From Verrucomicrobiota bacterium (GTDB taxonomy: Bacteria > Verrucomicrobiota > Verrucomicrobiia > Opitutales > Opitutaceae), in NCBI GenBank assembly GCA_023430825.1, contig JAEYYL010000096.1:1-14378 (forward strand): a stretch of 14,378 nucleotides of DNA, given 5' to 3'. How positions within the stretch are numbered: position 1 is the first letter of the stretch; each line of letters starts with the position of its first letter. The position numbers and the translations under genes were made by a program. Below are positions 7,635 to 14,027 of the stretch, piece after piece. The notes beneath the pieces were generated by a model. The model was not told the origin of the DNA. It saw nothing but the letters and a program-made list of their open reading frames with translations, and made no database searches.

Positions 7635-8410
7635 ACCCGCCGCCGCCCACGCCCGCGCCGCGTCTTCGCACGCTGCTCGTCGACGACGAACCGCCCGCCC
7701 GCGATCTCCTCCGCCGGTTGCTCGCCTCTCACGCCGCTCAGGTCGAGATTGTCGGCGAAGCCCGCAGCGTCGCCGACGCCGTCGCGAAATGCGCCACGCT
7801 CCGGCCCGAACTCGTTTTCCTCGACGTGCAGATGCCGCGCGAAGACGGCTTCGCCCTGCTGCCGCGCCTCGCCGCACCGTTGCCCGCCGTGATCTTCGTC
7901 ACCGCCTACGACGAGTTCGCCGTCCGCGCGTTCGAGGTGAACGCCCTCGATTATCTCCTCAAGCCCGTCGCCGCCGAACGCCTCGCACGCTCGCTCGCGC
8001 GCCTCCGCAAAACGCCCGCGCCCGAAGTTCCCGCCGCCCCCTCGCCCGCACTCGCCACCAGCGATTCGATCCTGCTGCGCTCCGACCGCGGCGCGCGGCT
8101 GACCGCCGTCACGGCCATCACGCACATCGAGGCCGAGGAAAATTATTCGCGCGTGCATCTCGCCGATGCGCCGCCCGTCCTCGTCCGCCGCACGATGGGC
8201 GAATGGGAAACGATTCTCCCCCGCGATCTCTTCGTCCGCGTCGAACGCTCGTTGCTCGTCAACCGCACCGCCGTGCGCGAGATCGATCTGATTTCCCGCG
8301 ACCTCGCGCACGCCCGCCTCACCGGTCGCACCACGCCGCTCCCGCTCGCCCGCCGCGCGTCGCTGCGCCTCCGCCAGGCCCTCGAAGACCGTCCCGTCCC
8401 CCGCCCGTAA
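7631..8410 (+). CDS. LytTR-family response regulator (LytR/AlgR type)
   Basis: A 259-residue DNA-binding response regulator. The receiver domain (about 10-125) has acidic residues D18-D19 (LLVDDEPPAR), phospho-acceptor D65 (VFLDVQMPREDG), T91 (VTAYDEFAVRAF) and K111 (YLLKPV). After a Pro/Ala linker, the LytTR domain (about 145-250) includes ITHIEAEENYSRVHL, RRTMGEWETILP and FVRVERSLLVNRTAVREI, the expected conserved blocks. It overlaps the kinase stop by 4 nt, indicating translational coupling and a dedicated pair. Targets are not evident: the next gene is 233 nt away and I found no clear pair of LytTR half-sites in its upstream region. Confidence 0.93.
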   Translation: MNPPPPTPAPRLRTLLVDDEPPARDLLRRLLASHAAQVEIVGEARSVADAVAKCATLRPELVFLDVQMPREDGFALLPRLAAPLPAVIFVTAYDEFAVRAFEVNALDYLLKPVAAERLARSLARLRKTPAPEVPAAPSPALATSDSILLRSDRGARLTAVTAITHIEAEENYSRVHLADAPPVLVRRTMGEWETILPRDLFVRVERSLLVNRTAVREIDLISRDLAHARLTGRTTPLPLARRASLRLRQALEDRPVPRP

Positions 8411-8643
8411 TTTTTCCGCCGCAACTCGCCTCCGCCGCGATGCTCGGCGTCATCGCGCTCGCCGGCGGCGCAATCCCGCCTGAACGCGAAGGCCAGCGGA
8501 TGGCTCCCAGCCCGGGCGCATCTCACTTCGGCCACGTGGCTTGGCCAACCACCCCGCGGTCGGACCCGCGGTTGGGTGATCGACCGCCAGCGCGGCACTT
8601 TCGACGCCGCGCCGCGTCTATCGCGGTGCACCCCACCGTCGCC
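8411..8643. other. Intergenic region with inverted repeats upstream of the metallo-hydrolase
   Basis: A 233-nt spacer without a supported gene. A frame open from ATG 8440 runs into the hydrolase but is Pro/Arg-rich and unlike its N-terminus. The middle holds clustered inverted repeats (8531-8580, listed separately). Confidence 0.4.
8531..8580. repeat. Clustered palindromes and imperfect hairpin
   Basis: Three adjacent inverted structures lie here: GCCACGTGGC (8531-8540, perfect), TTGGCCAA (8541-8548, perfect), and an imperfect hairpin with CCAACC (8545-8550) pairing GGTTGG (8570-8575) around two CCGCGG words (8554-8559 and 8566-8571). They lie 64 nt before the downstream ATG. They could be an operator, an mRNA leader structure or part of a dispersed repeat. 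Confidence 0.5.
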
Positions 8644-9645
8644 ATGCCGCTTCACCCCACCCGCCGCCAGTTTCTCGGCTCCTCCCTCGCCGCCCTCGGC
8701 CTGGCCGCCCTGCCGCGTCCCCTCGCCACCGCGGCCAACGCGTCCGCGCCTCAGCCGAAAAACCGCCCCAACCCCTTTGTCTATCGGTTCAACATCGGCG
8801 AGATCGAAGCCTGGTCGATCAGCGACGGACACATGCTCTTCAAAAAAGGCGTTGACCTCATGTGGCCGCCCGAACAGCGCGACGCGATGACCGCCGATCT
8901 CCGCGCCCACGGCGAACGCACCGACGGCCTTCCGCTCTACATCAACGTCCTCGTCCTCCGGCTCGGCCGGGAGATCGTCCTCTTCGATTCCGGTTTCGGC
9001 ACACGCGACAATCCCCAGATCGGCTGGCTCGCCGACGGCCTCGCGTCGATCGGCATCGCCCCCGACCAGGTCACGCACACGATTCTCAGCCACGGCCACA
9101 TCGATCATCTCGGCGGCTTCACGCACGAAGGCCGCATCGTTTACCGCAACGCCGGCCTCCACGTGCTCCAGGCCGAGGTGGATTTCTGGCGCGGCAGCGA
9201 ACCCGATTTCTCGCAATCGCATCGCACCGACAACATCCCGAGCATGATTCGCGACGTCCGCGCCGCGTTCGACGTGCTGCAGCCAAATTTGCAACTGCAC
9301 CGCGATGGCGATCAGTTGCTCAACGGCGCCATCACTTTCGAAGCCGCGCCCGGCCACACCGACGGGCATTGCGTGCTGCGCGTCGAAAACGGCGGCGAGT
9401 CGCTCGTGCACTTCATGGATGTCGCGCACCATCACTTGCTGATGTTCACCGATCCCTCGTGGTTCATCGAATTCGACCACGTGCCCGAGGTCGCCGTCGC
9501 CACCCGCAAAAAGGTGTTCAGCCACCTCGCCGCGACCGGCGAACGCGCGTTCGGTTTTCATCTGCCCTGGCCCGGTCTCGGCCGCGTGAAAACCCGCCCG
9601 CACGCCTTCGCCTGGGAGCCCGAGCGCTGGAGCTGGGGCGCGTAA
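8644..9645 (+). CDS. Tat-exported metallo-beta-lactamase-fold hydrolase
   Basis: A 333-residue protein with a twin-arginine signal (TRRQFLGSSLAALGLAALP, residues 6-24), predicting export in folded, metal-loaded form. The metallo-beta-lactamase fold carries the metal motif SHGHIDHLGG (H150, H152, D154, H155), H238 in PGHTDGH, D259 in HFMDVAH and H306 in GFHLPWPGLG, so both zinc sites appear complete. Layout and the FHLPWPGLG end resemble the branch that includes methyl parathion hydrolase and some acyl-homoserine-lactone lactonases, but the natural substrate cannot be told; lactone or ester hydrolysis is a reasonable guess. ATG 8644 is the start that places the RR motif near the N-terminus. 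It stands alone, with 233 nt before and 166 nt after it. No Shine-Dalgarno sequence is present. Confidence 0.9.
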   Translation: MPLHPTRRQFLGSSLAALGLAALPRPLATAANASAPQPKNRPNPFVYRFNIGEIEAWSISDGHMLFKKGVDLMWPPEQRDAMTADLRAHGERTDGLPLYINVLVLRLGREIVLFDSGFGTRDNPQIGWLADGLASIGIAPDQVTHTILSHGHIDHLGGFTHEGRIVYRNAGLHVLQAEVDFWRGSEPDFSQSHRTDNIPSMIRDVRAAFDVLQPNLQLHRDGDQLLNGAITFEAAPGHTDGHCVLRVENGGESLVHFMDVAHHHLLMFTDPSWFIEFDHVPEVAVATRKKVFSHLAATGERAFGFHLPWPGLGRVKTRPHAFAWEPERWSWGA

Positions 9646-9811
9646 TCGCACGCCTTCGCACCGCCGGACCCGCGGCGCCAACCCCGCCTCCCGCCGATCG
9701 CTCCCCGCCCGCGATAAGACGCGATCCTCCGCTCGCCCCGCCAAGCTTCTTCCGTGCGCACCTCCGGCCGCGGGATTGCGTCAGGCGTGCGTGGAACCTT
9801 TTTTCCAAATC

Positions 9812-10867
9812 ATGACCCGCCCTGCCCACCTCCTCCGCGCACTCGTGCTCGGCTCGCTCCTCACCGCCTTCGTCGCCACCGCAACCGCCGCGACATTCAG
9901 CGATGGCCGCGACGCCCTGAAGCCGGCCGCCGCACTCCCGCGAATCTCCATCGAGGGGAACCGCTTCGTCACTCCCGACGGCGCGACCTTTGTCTTCCGG
10001 GGCGTCGCCACCAGCGACCCCGCCGCCCTGATCGAGCGCGGCCAATGGGGCCGCGGCTACTTCGAAGCGATCAAACGCTGGAACGCCAACGTCGTCCGCA
10101 TCCCCGTCCACCCGGCGGACTGGCGCAAGCTCGGCGTCGACGGCTACCTCGCCCGCCTCGACGAGGCCGTGCAATGGTCCGGCGAACTCGGCATGTATGT
10201 CATCATCGACTGGCATTCCATCGGCAACATCCTCACCGGCGTTTATCACCGTCCGATGTATATCACATCGCGCGACGAGACATTCCGCTTCTGGTATACG
10301 ATCGCCGAGCGCTACAAGGACAACCCTGTCGTCGCCGCCTACGAGCTGTTCAACGAGCCCACGAATCGCAACGGCATGATGGGCCGGCTCACCTGGTCCG
10401 AATACAAGGCTTTCATCGAAGACCTCATTTATATGATCCGCAAAATCGACGACCACGCGATCCCGCTCGTCGCCGGTTTCAACTGGGGCTACGATCTCAC
10501 GCCCGTGCGCGATGATCCGATCGGTTTCCCCCGCGTCGGCTACATCACTCATCCCTATCCGCAGAAGCGCCGCGAAAACTGGGAGGAGAATTGGGAGCGC
10601 GACTGGGGCTTCGTCGCCGAGAAATATCCCGTCGTCGCCACCGAATTCGGCTTCATGAGCGCCGACGGTCCCGGCGCACACGTGCCCGTCATCGGCGACG
10701 AAACCTACGGCGAAGCCATTATCGCCTTCTTCGAAAAACGCGGCATTTCGTGGACCCCGTGGGTCTTCGACGCCCACTGGTCGCCCCAGCTGATCGAGAA
10801 CTGGGAGTTCACGCCCACCCGCCAGGGCCGCTTCTTCCGCGACAAACTGCAGCAGCTGAACAAGTGA
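9812..10867 (+). CDS. Secreted glycoside hydrolase family 5 (cellulase-like)
   Basis: A 351-residue protein: signal peptide (about 1-28, LRALVLGSLLTAFVATATAA), then a GH5-type TIM barrel. Diagnostic blocks are FVFRGVATSD (61-70), NVVRIPVHPADW (93-104), YVIIDWHSIG (129-138), YELFNEPTN (177-185) with E182 as acid/base, ITHPYP (245-250) and PVVATEFGF (273-281) with E278 as nucleophile, and ISWTPWVFDAHWSP near the end. All catalytic positions of the family are intact. GH5 enzymes act on beta-glucans, mannans or related polymers; the subfamily, and so the substrate, is not assignable by eye. There is no carbohydrate-binding module. ATG 9812 was preferred to TTG 9776 because it directly precedes the signal peptide. 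A perfect palindrome begins 18 nt after the stop codon. Confidence 0.92.
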   Translation: MTRPAHLLRALVLGSLLTAFVATATAATFSDGRDALKPAAALPRISIEGNRFVTPDGATFVFRGVATSDPAALIERGQWGRGYFEAIKRWNANVVRIPVHPADWRKLGVDGYLARLDEAVQWSGELGMYVIIDWHSIGNILTGVYHRPMYITSRDETFRFWYTIAERYKDNPVVAAYELFNEPTNRNGMMGRLTWSEYKAFIEDLIYMIRKIDDHAIPLVAGFNWGYDLTPVRDDPIGFPRVGYITHPYPQKRRENWEENWERDWGFVAEKYPVVATEFGFMSADGPGAHVPVIGDETYGEAIIAFFEKRGISWTPWVFDAHWSPQLIENWEFTPTRQGRFFRDKLQQLNK

Positions 10868-10884
10868 CCCCGCCCCCGCGTCCC

Positions 10885-10926
10885 CGCTACATTAAGATGT
10901 CGCATATGCGACATCTTAATGTAGCG
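10885..10926. repeat. Perfect palindrome, copy 1 (42 nt)
   Basis: A perfect inverted repeat without spacer, with its centre between 10905 and 10906 (CGCAT|ATGCG) and arms of 21 nt. The inner 34 nt (10889-10922, half-site ACATTAAGATGTCGCAT) recur exactly at 11205-11238. It is AT-rich against a very GC-rich background. It begins 18 nt after the GH5 stop codon. In RNA it would give a long near-perfect stem, but no U-tract follows, so it is not a standard terminator. Confidence 0.93.
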
Positions 10927-10932
10927 AGCCGA

Positions 10933-10953
10933 GGCGGCTCTCAGTAAGCCGCC
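10933..10953. repeat. Hairpin beside palindrome copy 1
   Basis: GGCGGCT (10933-10939) pairs with AGCCGCC (10947-10953) around a 7-nt loop CTCAGTA. A competing small stem GAGCC/GGCTC spans 10926-10940. Both lie directly inside the palindrome-bounded segment and may belong to it. Confidence 0.55.
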
Positions 10954-11082
10954 GCACTGCCTGGCGCCGCCGCGCGGCCGGACAGCCTACCCCATACGCT
11001 CTGCGCTCAGGCTGCGTCTCGCATCAAGGACGCACATTTACCTCGTGCCGCCGCCATCTCGCCCGCCAGCCAGCGTCGGCGA

Positions 11083-11094
11083 CTCGCAATGACG
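11083..11094 (-). repeat. CGTCATTGCGAG word, possible trace of a dispersed repeat
   Basis: The minus strand reads CGTCATTGCGAG, a word I recall as the core of a dispersed intergenic repeat found in many unrelated bacteria. It stands between the two palindromes. One 12-nt match is weak evidence on its own. Confidence 0.3.
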
Positions 11095-11204
11095 ACCGGC
11101 ACCCAAGCCTCGTCAGCGCAGGGCACGATCACCGCCAGCGCGTAGTCAGCGCCCAGCGTTTCCGCCGCACACTCTCCCGCGCACAGCGCCACCTTTCTTT
11201 GCGA

Positions 11205-11238
11205 ACATTAAGATGTCGCATATGCGACATCTTAATGT
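11205..11238. repeat. Perfect palindrome, copy 2 (34 nt)
   Basis: A perfect inverted repeat with centre between 11221 and 11222, identical over all 34 nt to the core of copy 1, 316 bp away centre to centre. The bases just outside the core differ between the copies (copy 1 extends 4 nt further each side), so 34 nt is the shared unit. It is 165 nt upstream of the amidohydrolase ATG. Confidence 0.93.
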
Positions 11239-11403
11239 CCGGTCTCGGGCGCGCGGCGGGGTGACGCGCTGACGGCCCTGCTTCCCCTTGGGCGCAGCGT
11301 GAGTCTGTCGCGCCGGCCGGCCCGGGCGCACACTCCTGAACCGCGCCCCAACCGCCCTTCGCCCGCGGCGCAACTGTTTGGCCGTCGCGCCGTCATTCCG
11401 CGC

Positions 11404-12501
11404 ATGCGCCTTCCCCTCCTCGCCGCCTTCCTCGCGCTCCTCGCCGCTCTCCCGCTTTCCTCCGCCGAGTCCACCGCGAAGATGGACTTCGAGTCCTACA
11501 ACCCGCCATCGACCCTCGTCGTCCCCGAACATCTCCTCACCCGCGCCAAGTTCCCGTTCATCGACGTCCACAATCACCAGTGGAACATGCGCGCGCAGGA
11601 CCTCGGCGCGCTCACCGCTCAGATGGACGAGCTCAACATGGCCATCATGGTCAACCTCAGCGGCCGCGGCGGCACCACGCTCGAGCAGATCATGGCGAAC
11701 GTGAACGCCAACGCCCCGCGGCGCCTCGCCGTCTTCACCAATATCGACTTCTCCGGCTACGGCACGCCCGGCTGGATCGAGGCCGCCGTCCAACGCCTCG
11801 AACAGGACGTCCGCCACGGCGCGAAGGGCCTGAAGTTTTTCGAAAGCTTCGGTCTCATCGAAAAAGACGAACAAGGAAAACGCATCCCCGTCGACGACCC
11901 GCGCATGGACCCGATCTGGCGCAAGTGCGCCGAGCTGAAGATCCCCGTCCTCATCCACACCGCCGCGCCAAAATCATTTTGGGACCCCGTCGACGCCAAC
12001 AACGAGCGCTGGCTCGAACTCGTCACACACCCGCGCCGCCGCCGCAGCGCCACGCATCCCGCGCCGTGGGCCGAAGCCATCGGCGAACAGCACACCGTCA
12101 TCCGCCGCCACCCGGACACCACTTTCATCGCCGCGCATTTCGGCTGGCACGCGCACGATCTCGCGAAGCTCGGCCAGCTCCTCGACGAGATGCCCAACAT
12201 GCACGTCGAGATGGGCGCGATCATCGCCGAGCTCGGCCGCCAGCCGCGCGCCGCGAAAAAGTTCTTCGAGCGCTACGCCGACCGCATCCTCTTCGGCAAG
12301 GACAGCTGGGTGCCCTCCGAATACACCACCTACTTCCGCGTGCTCGAGACCGAGGACGAATACTTCCCGTATCACAAAAAATATCACGCCTTCTGGAGCA
12401 TGTATGGCATGGGGCTCTCCGACGAGGTCCTGAAAAAGGTGTATTACAAAAACGCCCTCCGCCTCATCCCCGGCCTCGATCCCACCCTCTTCCCCGAGTA
12501 A
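11404..12501 (+). CDS. Secreted amidohydrolase-2 family metal-dependent hydrolase
   Basis: A 365-residue protein with a signal peptide (about 1-21, LLAAFLALLAALPLSSAES) and an amidohydrolase-superfamily TIM barrel. Metal and active-site candidates are H56 and H58 (FIDVHNHQW), K144 region GLKFF (no clear carboxylated-lysine role assigned), H185 (PVLIHTAAP), H245 (FIAAHFGWHAHD) and D300 (RILFGKDSW). This HxH...H...H...D order is that of the amidohydrolase-2 (PF04909-type) branch, which includes decarboxylases and lactonases such as 4-sulfomuconolactone or 2-pyrone dicarboxylate hydrolases. The reaction here is unknown. Export is unusual for the better-known members, which are cytoplasmic. ATG 11404 is directly followed by the signal peptide. 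It converges on dprA with only 14 nt between stop codons. Confidence 0.87.
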   Translation: MRLPLLAAFLALLAALPLSSAESTAKMDFESYNPPSTLVVPEHLLTRAKFPFIDVHNHQWNMRAQDLGALTAQMDELNMAIMVNLSGRGGTTLEQIMANVNANAPRRLAVFTNIDFSGYGTPGWIEAAVQRLEQDVRHGAKGLKFFESFGLIEKDEQGKRIPVDDPRMDPIWRKCAELKIPVLIHTAAPKSFWDPVDANNERWLELVTHPRRRRSATHPAPWAEAIGEQHTVIRRHPDTTFIAAHFGWHAHDLAKLGQLLDEMPNMHVEMGAIIAELGRQPRAAKKFFERYADRILFGKDSWVPSEYTTYFRVLETEDEYFPYHKKYHAFWSMYGMGLSDEVLKKVYYKNALRLIPGLDPTLFPE

Positions 12502-12515
12502 CGCACCCGCCCGCG

Positions 12516-13646
12516 TCACCCCCGCGCCTCGAATGCCCCGTCGCTGCGCTTCGCGATCAGTCGCTTCAGCTCCAGCATCATCAGCGCCGCCGATACTTTC
12601 GCCGGCGCGAGCCCCGTGCGCCCCACCGCCGCATCCGACGTCACGATCTCTCCGCCGGCGAAACAACCCCACACCGCGCCTTCCTCCGCCGTCAGATTCG
12701 CTACCGCAGCGACGCTCCCCTTCTCGCTCTCCTTGGCCGGAATCGCCGCCGGCCGCAGCCCGTCCAGATAGTTCAATTCCGAGAGCAGATCGTCGACGCT
12801 CGTCAGCAGCGTCGCGCCGTCGCGGATCAACTGGTGACACCCCGCACTCGTCGCCTGGTCGATCCGTCCCGGCACCGCGAAAATCAACCGCCCATACTCG
12901 CCGGCGAAACGCCCCGTGATCATCGCGCCCCCGTTCACGTCGGTTTCCACCACGATCGTCGCCTCGCACATCGCCGCCACCACGCGATTGCGCATCGGGA
13001 AACTTTGCCGGTCCGCCCGCCGCCCGAAGGGAAACTCCGACAACACCGCGCCCGCCGCCTCGATCTCGCGATAAAGCCCCAAATTCTCCGGCGGATAAAT
13101 GATGTCGATGCCGCACCCTACCACGCCCGCCGTCTTCCCTCCGACCGACAACGCTCCCTCGTGCGCCGCCGTGTCGATCCCGCGCGCCAGCCCGCTCACG
13201 ACGCAAAACCCCAGCCGCGCCAGCTCCGCGCCGAGCTTCTTCGCCGTCGCCATGCCATAGAGCGTCGTCCGCCTCGATCCCACGATCGCCACGCACGGCC
13301 GGTCGAACGTGTAACGCCCTTTTCGATACAGCCCGATCGGCGCGTCGTTGATCTCCTTCAGCAGCTTCGGATAACCCTCGTCGCGCGCGGTGATGAAATC
13401 CGCGCCGCTCTTCGCCATCCGCTCCTCTTCGCGTTCCAGATTGAAGTGCTCGCGCCACGCCGCGATCGTCGCGCTGATCACCGGCCCCACCCCGCGCACG
13501 CCCTCCAGGCGCTTCGGCGAAACGGCAAACACCTCGCGCGGATCGCCGCCCAGTTCGTCGAGGATGCGATGCAGCGTGATCGGCCCGATGTTCGGCAGCG
13601 CATTCAAGACGAGCAGCGCCTGTCGCTCCGTCAGTTCGTCGCTCAT
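12516..13646 (-). CDS. dprA: DNA-processing protein DprA (Smf)
   Basis: A 376-residue protein with full DprA layout. An N-terminal helical region (about 1-90) contains helix-hairpin-helix-like segments (LPNIGPITLHRIL, VRGVGPVISATI). The Rossmann core has IVGSRRTTLYGMATAKKLG (121-139), VVSGLARGIDTAAHEGAL (149-166), GCGIDIIYPPEN (177-188), FPMRNRVVAAM (216-226), VVETDVNGGAMITGRFA (232-248), FAVPGRID (256-263) and CHQLIRDGATLL (270-281). A C-terminal winged-helix region covers about 315-370. DprA loads RecA on incoming single-stranded DNA during natural transformation; its presence alone does not prove competence, as it is widespread. The usual SG(S/A) of the ETDVNGG loop reads NGG here. Its ATG overlaps the nnrD stop (ATGA), so the two are translationally coupled. 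Confidence 0.96.
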   Translation of the reverse strand: MSDELTERQALLVLNALPNIGPITLHRILDELGGDPREVFAVSPKRLEGVRGVGPVISATIAAWREHFNLEREEERMAKSGADFITARDEGYPKLLKEINDAPIGLYRKGRYTFDRPCVAIVGSRRTTLYGMATAKKLGAELARLGFCVVSGLARGIDTAAHEGALSVGGKTAGVVGCGIDIIYPPENLGLYREIEAAGAVLSEFPFGRRADRQSFPMRNRVVAAMCEATIVVETDVNGGAMITGRFAGEYGRLIFAVPGRIDQATSAGCHQLIRDGATLLTSVDDLLSELNYLDGLRPAAIPAKESEKGSVAAVANLTAEEGAVWGCFAGGEIVTSDAAVGRTGLAPAKVSAALMMLELKRLIAKRSDGAFEARG

Positions 13647-13945
13647 GATTCAGCGTGGCTCGCTGCGTGAGCCGCGGGAGGTTCGATCCCTGCGCTCATG
13701 CGCAGAGCCATCGGCAGAAAGTCGATCAACTCCGTCGTGCGCGCCGCCACCTGACCCCGCCTCCGCGCGAGCGCGTCTGCCGCCAGCCCGTGCCACACCA
13801 CGCCGCGCACGGCCGCGAGTTCCGCGTTAGCCGGCGTCTGCGCGAGCAATCCACCCGTCAATCCCGCCAACACATCGCCACTCCCGCCGCGCGCCAGCAC
13901 CGGCCCGCCGAACAGCGAGTGATAAACGACGACGCCCCCCGTAGC
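13643..13945 (-). CDS. nnrD: ADP/ATP-dependent NAD(P)H-hydrate dehydratase, C-terminal fragment
   Basis: The last 100 codons of a ribokinase-fold NAD(P)HX dehydratase, which repairs hydrated NAD(P)H. The fragment holds SLFGGPVLARGGSGDVLAGLTGGLLAQ, the conserved nucleotide-binding block with the GSGD catalytic aspartate, followed by AAVRGVVWHGLAADALARRRGQ and a C-terminal helix ending FLPMALRMSAG. A GTG at 13900 is internal to this block and not a true start; the frame continues upstream (VVVYHSLFGGP) to about 13945, where it runs into the poly-G tract. The N-terminal part, and any fused NAD(P)H-hydrate epimerase domain, are therefore missing because the sequence breaks, not because the gene is decayed. 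The stop TGA overlaps the dprA ATG. Confidence 0.85.
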   Translation of the reverse strand, partial: ATGGVVVYHSLFGGPVLARGGSGDVLAGLTGGLLAQTPANAELAAVRGVVWHGLAADALARRRGQVAARTTELIDFLPMALRMSAGIEPPAAHAASHAES

Positions 13946-13989
13946 GGGGGGGGGGGGGGGGGGGGGGGGGCGGCGGGGCGGGGGGGGGG
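13946..13989. other. Poly-G tract marking a probable chimeric junction
   Basis: 25 consecutive G (13946-13970) are followed by 19 bases with only three C. The total is 41 G in 44 positions. It interrupts nnrD, and the sequence on its other side belongs to a different kind of genome. Runs like this are typical of no-signal base calls in two-colour short-read chemistry. Directly before it, CCCCCCG (13935-13941), TAG and CGGGGGG (13945-13951) form a strong hairpin that could have stopped the read. Confidence 0.85.
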
Positions 13990-14027
13990 TCCGGTCGAGG
14001 ACGTCACCCAGCGGTCACCATGGGCGG

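Larger units (their letters stand above)
10868..11403. other. 536-nt intergenic region carrying two copies of a long palindrome
   Basis: No protein gene is supported. The region contains two identical 34-nt perfect palindromes (10889-10922 and 11205-11238) enclosing 278-282 nt, then 165 nt of GC-rich leader before the amidohydrolase ATG. A 61-codon minus-strand frame (11007-11192, GTG start) lies between the palindromes but has no start context or recognisable domain. Confidence 0.6.

Noticed and set aside
8440..8643. An N-terminal extension of the metallo-hydrolase from ATG 8440
   Set aside because: It would bury the twin-arginine signal 68 residues inside the protein and adds a Pro/Arg-rich stretch over clustered inverted repeats.
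10885..10926. Rho-independent terminator for the GH5 gene
   Set aside because: The stem is long, but it has no GC-rich base and no following U-tract, and the same sequence recurs 316 bp downstream before another gene. A plain terminator is not the best explanation.
11007..11192. A 61-codon minus-strand frame between the two palindromes
   Set aside because: It has a GTG start, no upstream signal and no recognisable domain, and it contains the translated CATTGCGAG-type word, so it is more likely non-coding repeat sequence.
12502..12515. Bidirectional terminator between the amidohydrolase and dprA genes
   Set aside because: Only 14 nt separate the stop codons and no hairpin fits there. Termination must lie inside the opposing genes or depend on Rho.
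13946..13989. G-quadruplex regulatory element
   Set aside because: The tract could fold as one in principle, but it breaks a conserved gene and joins sequence of different origin, so an artefact is far more likely.
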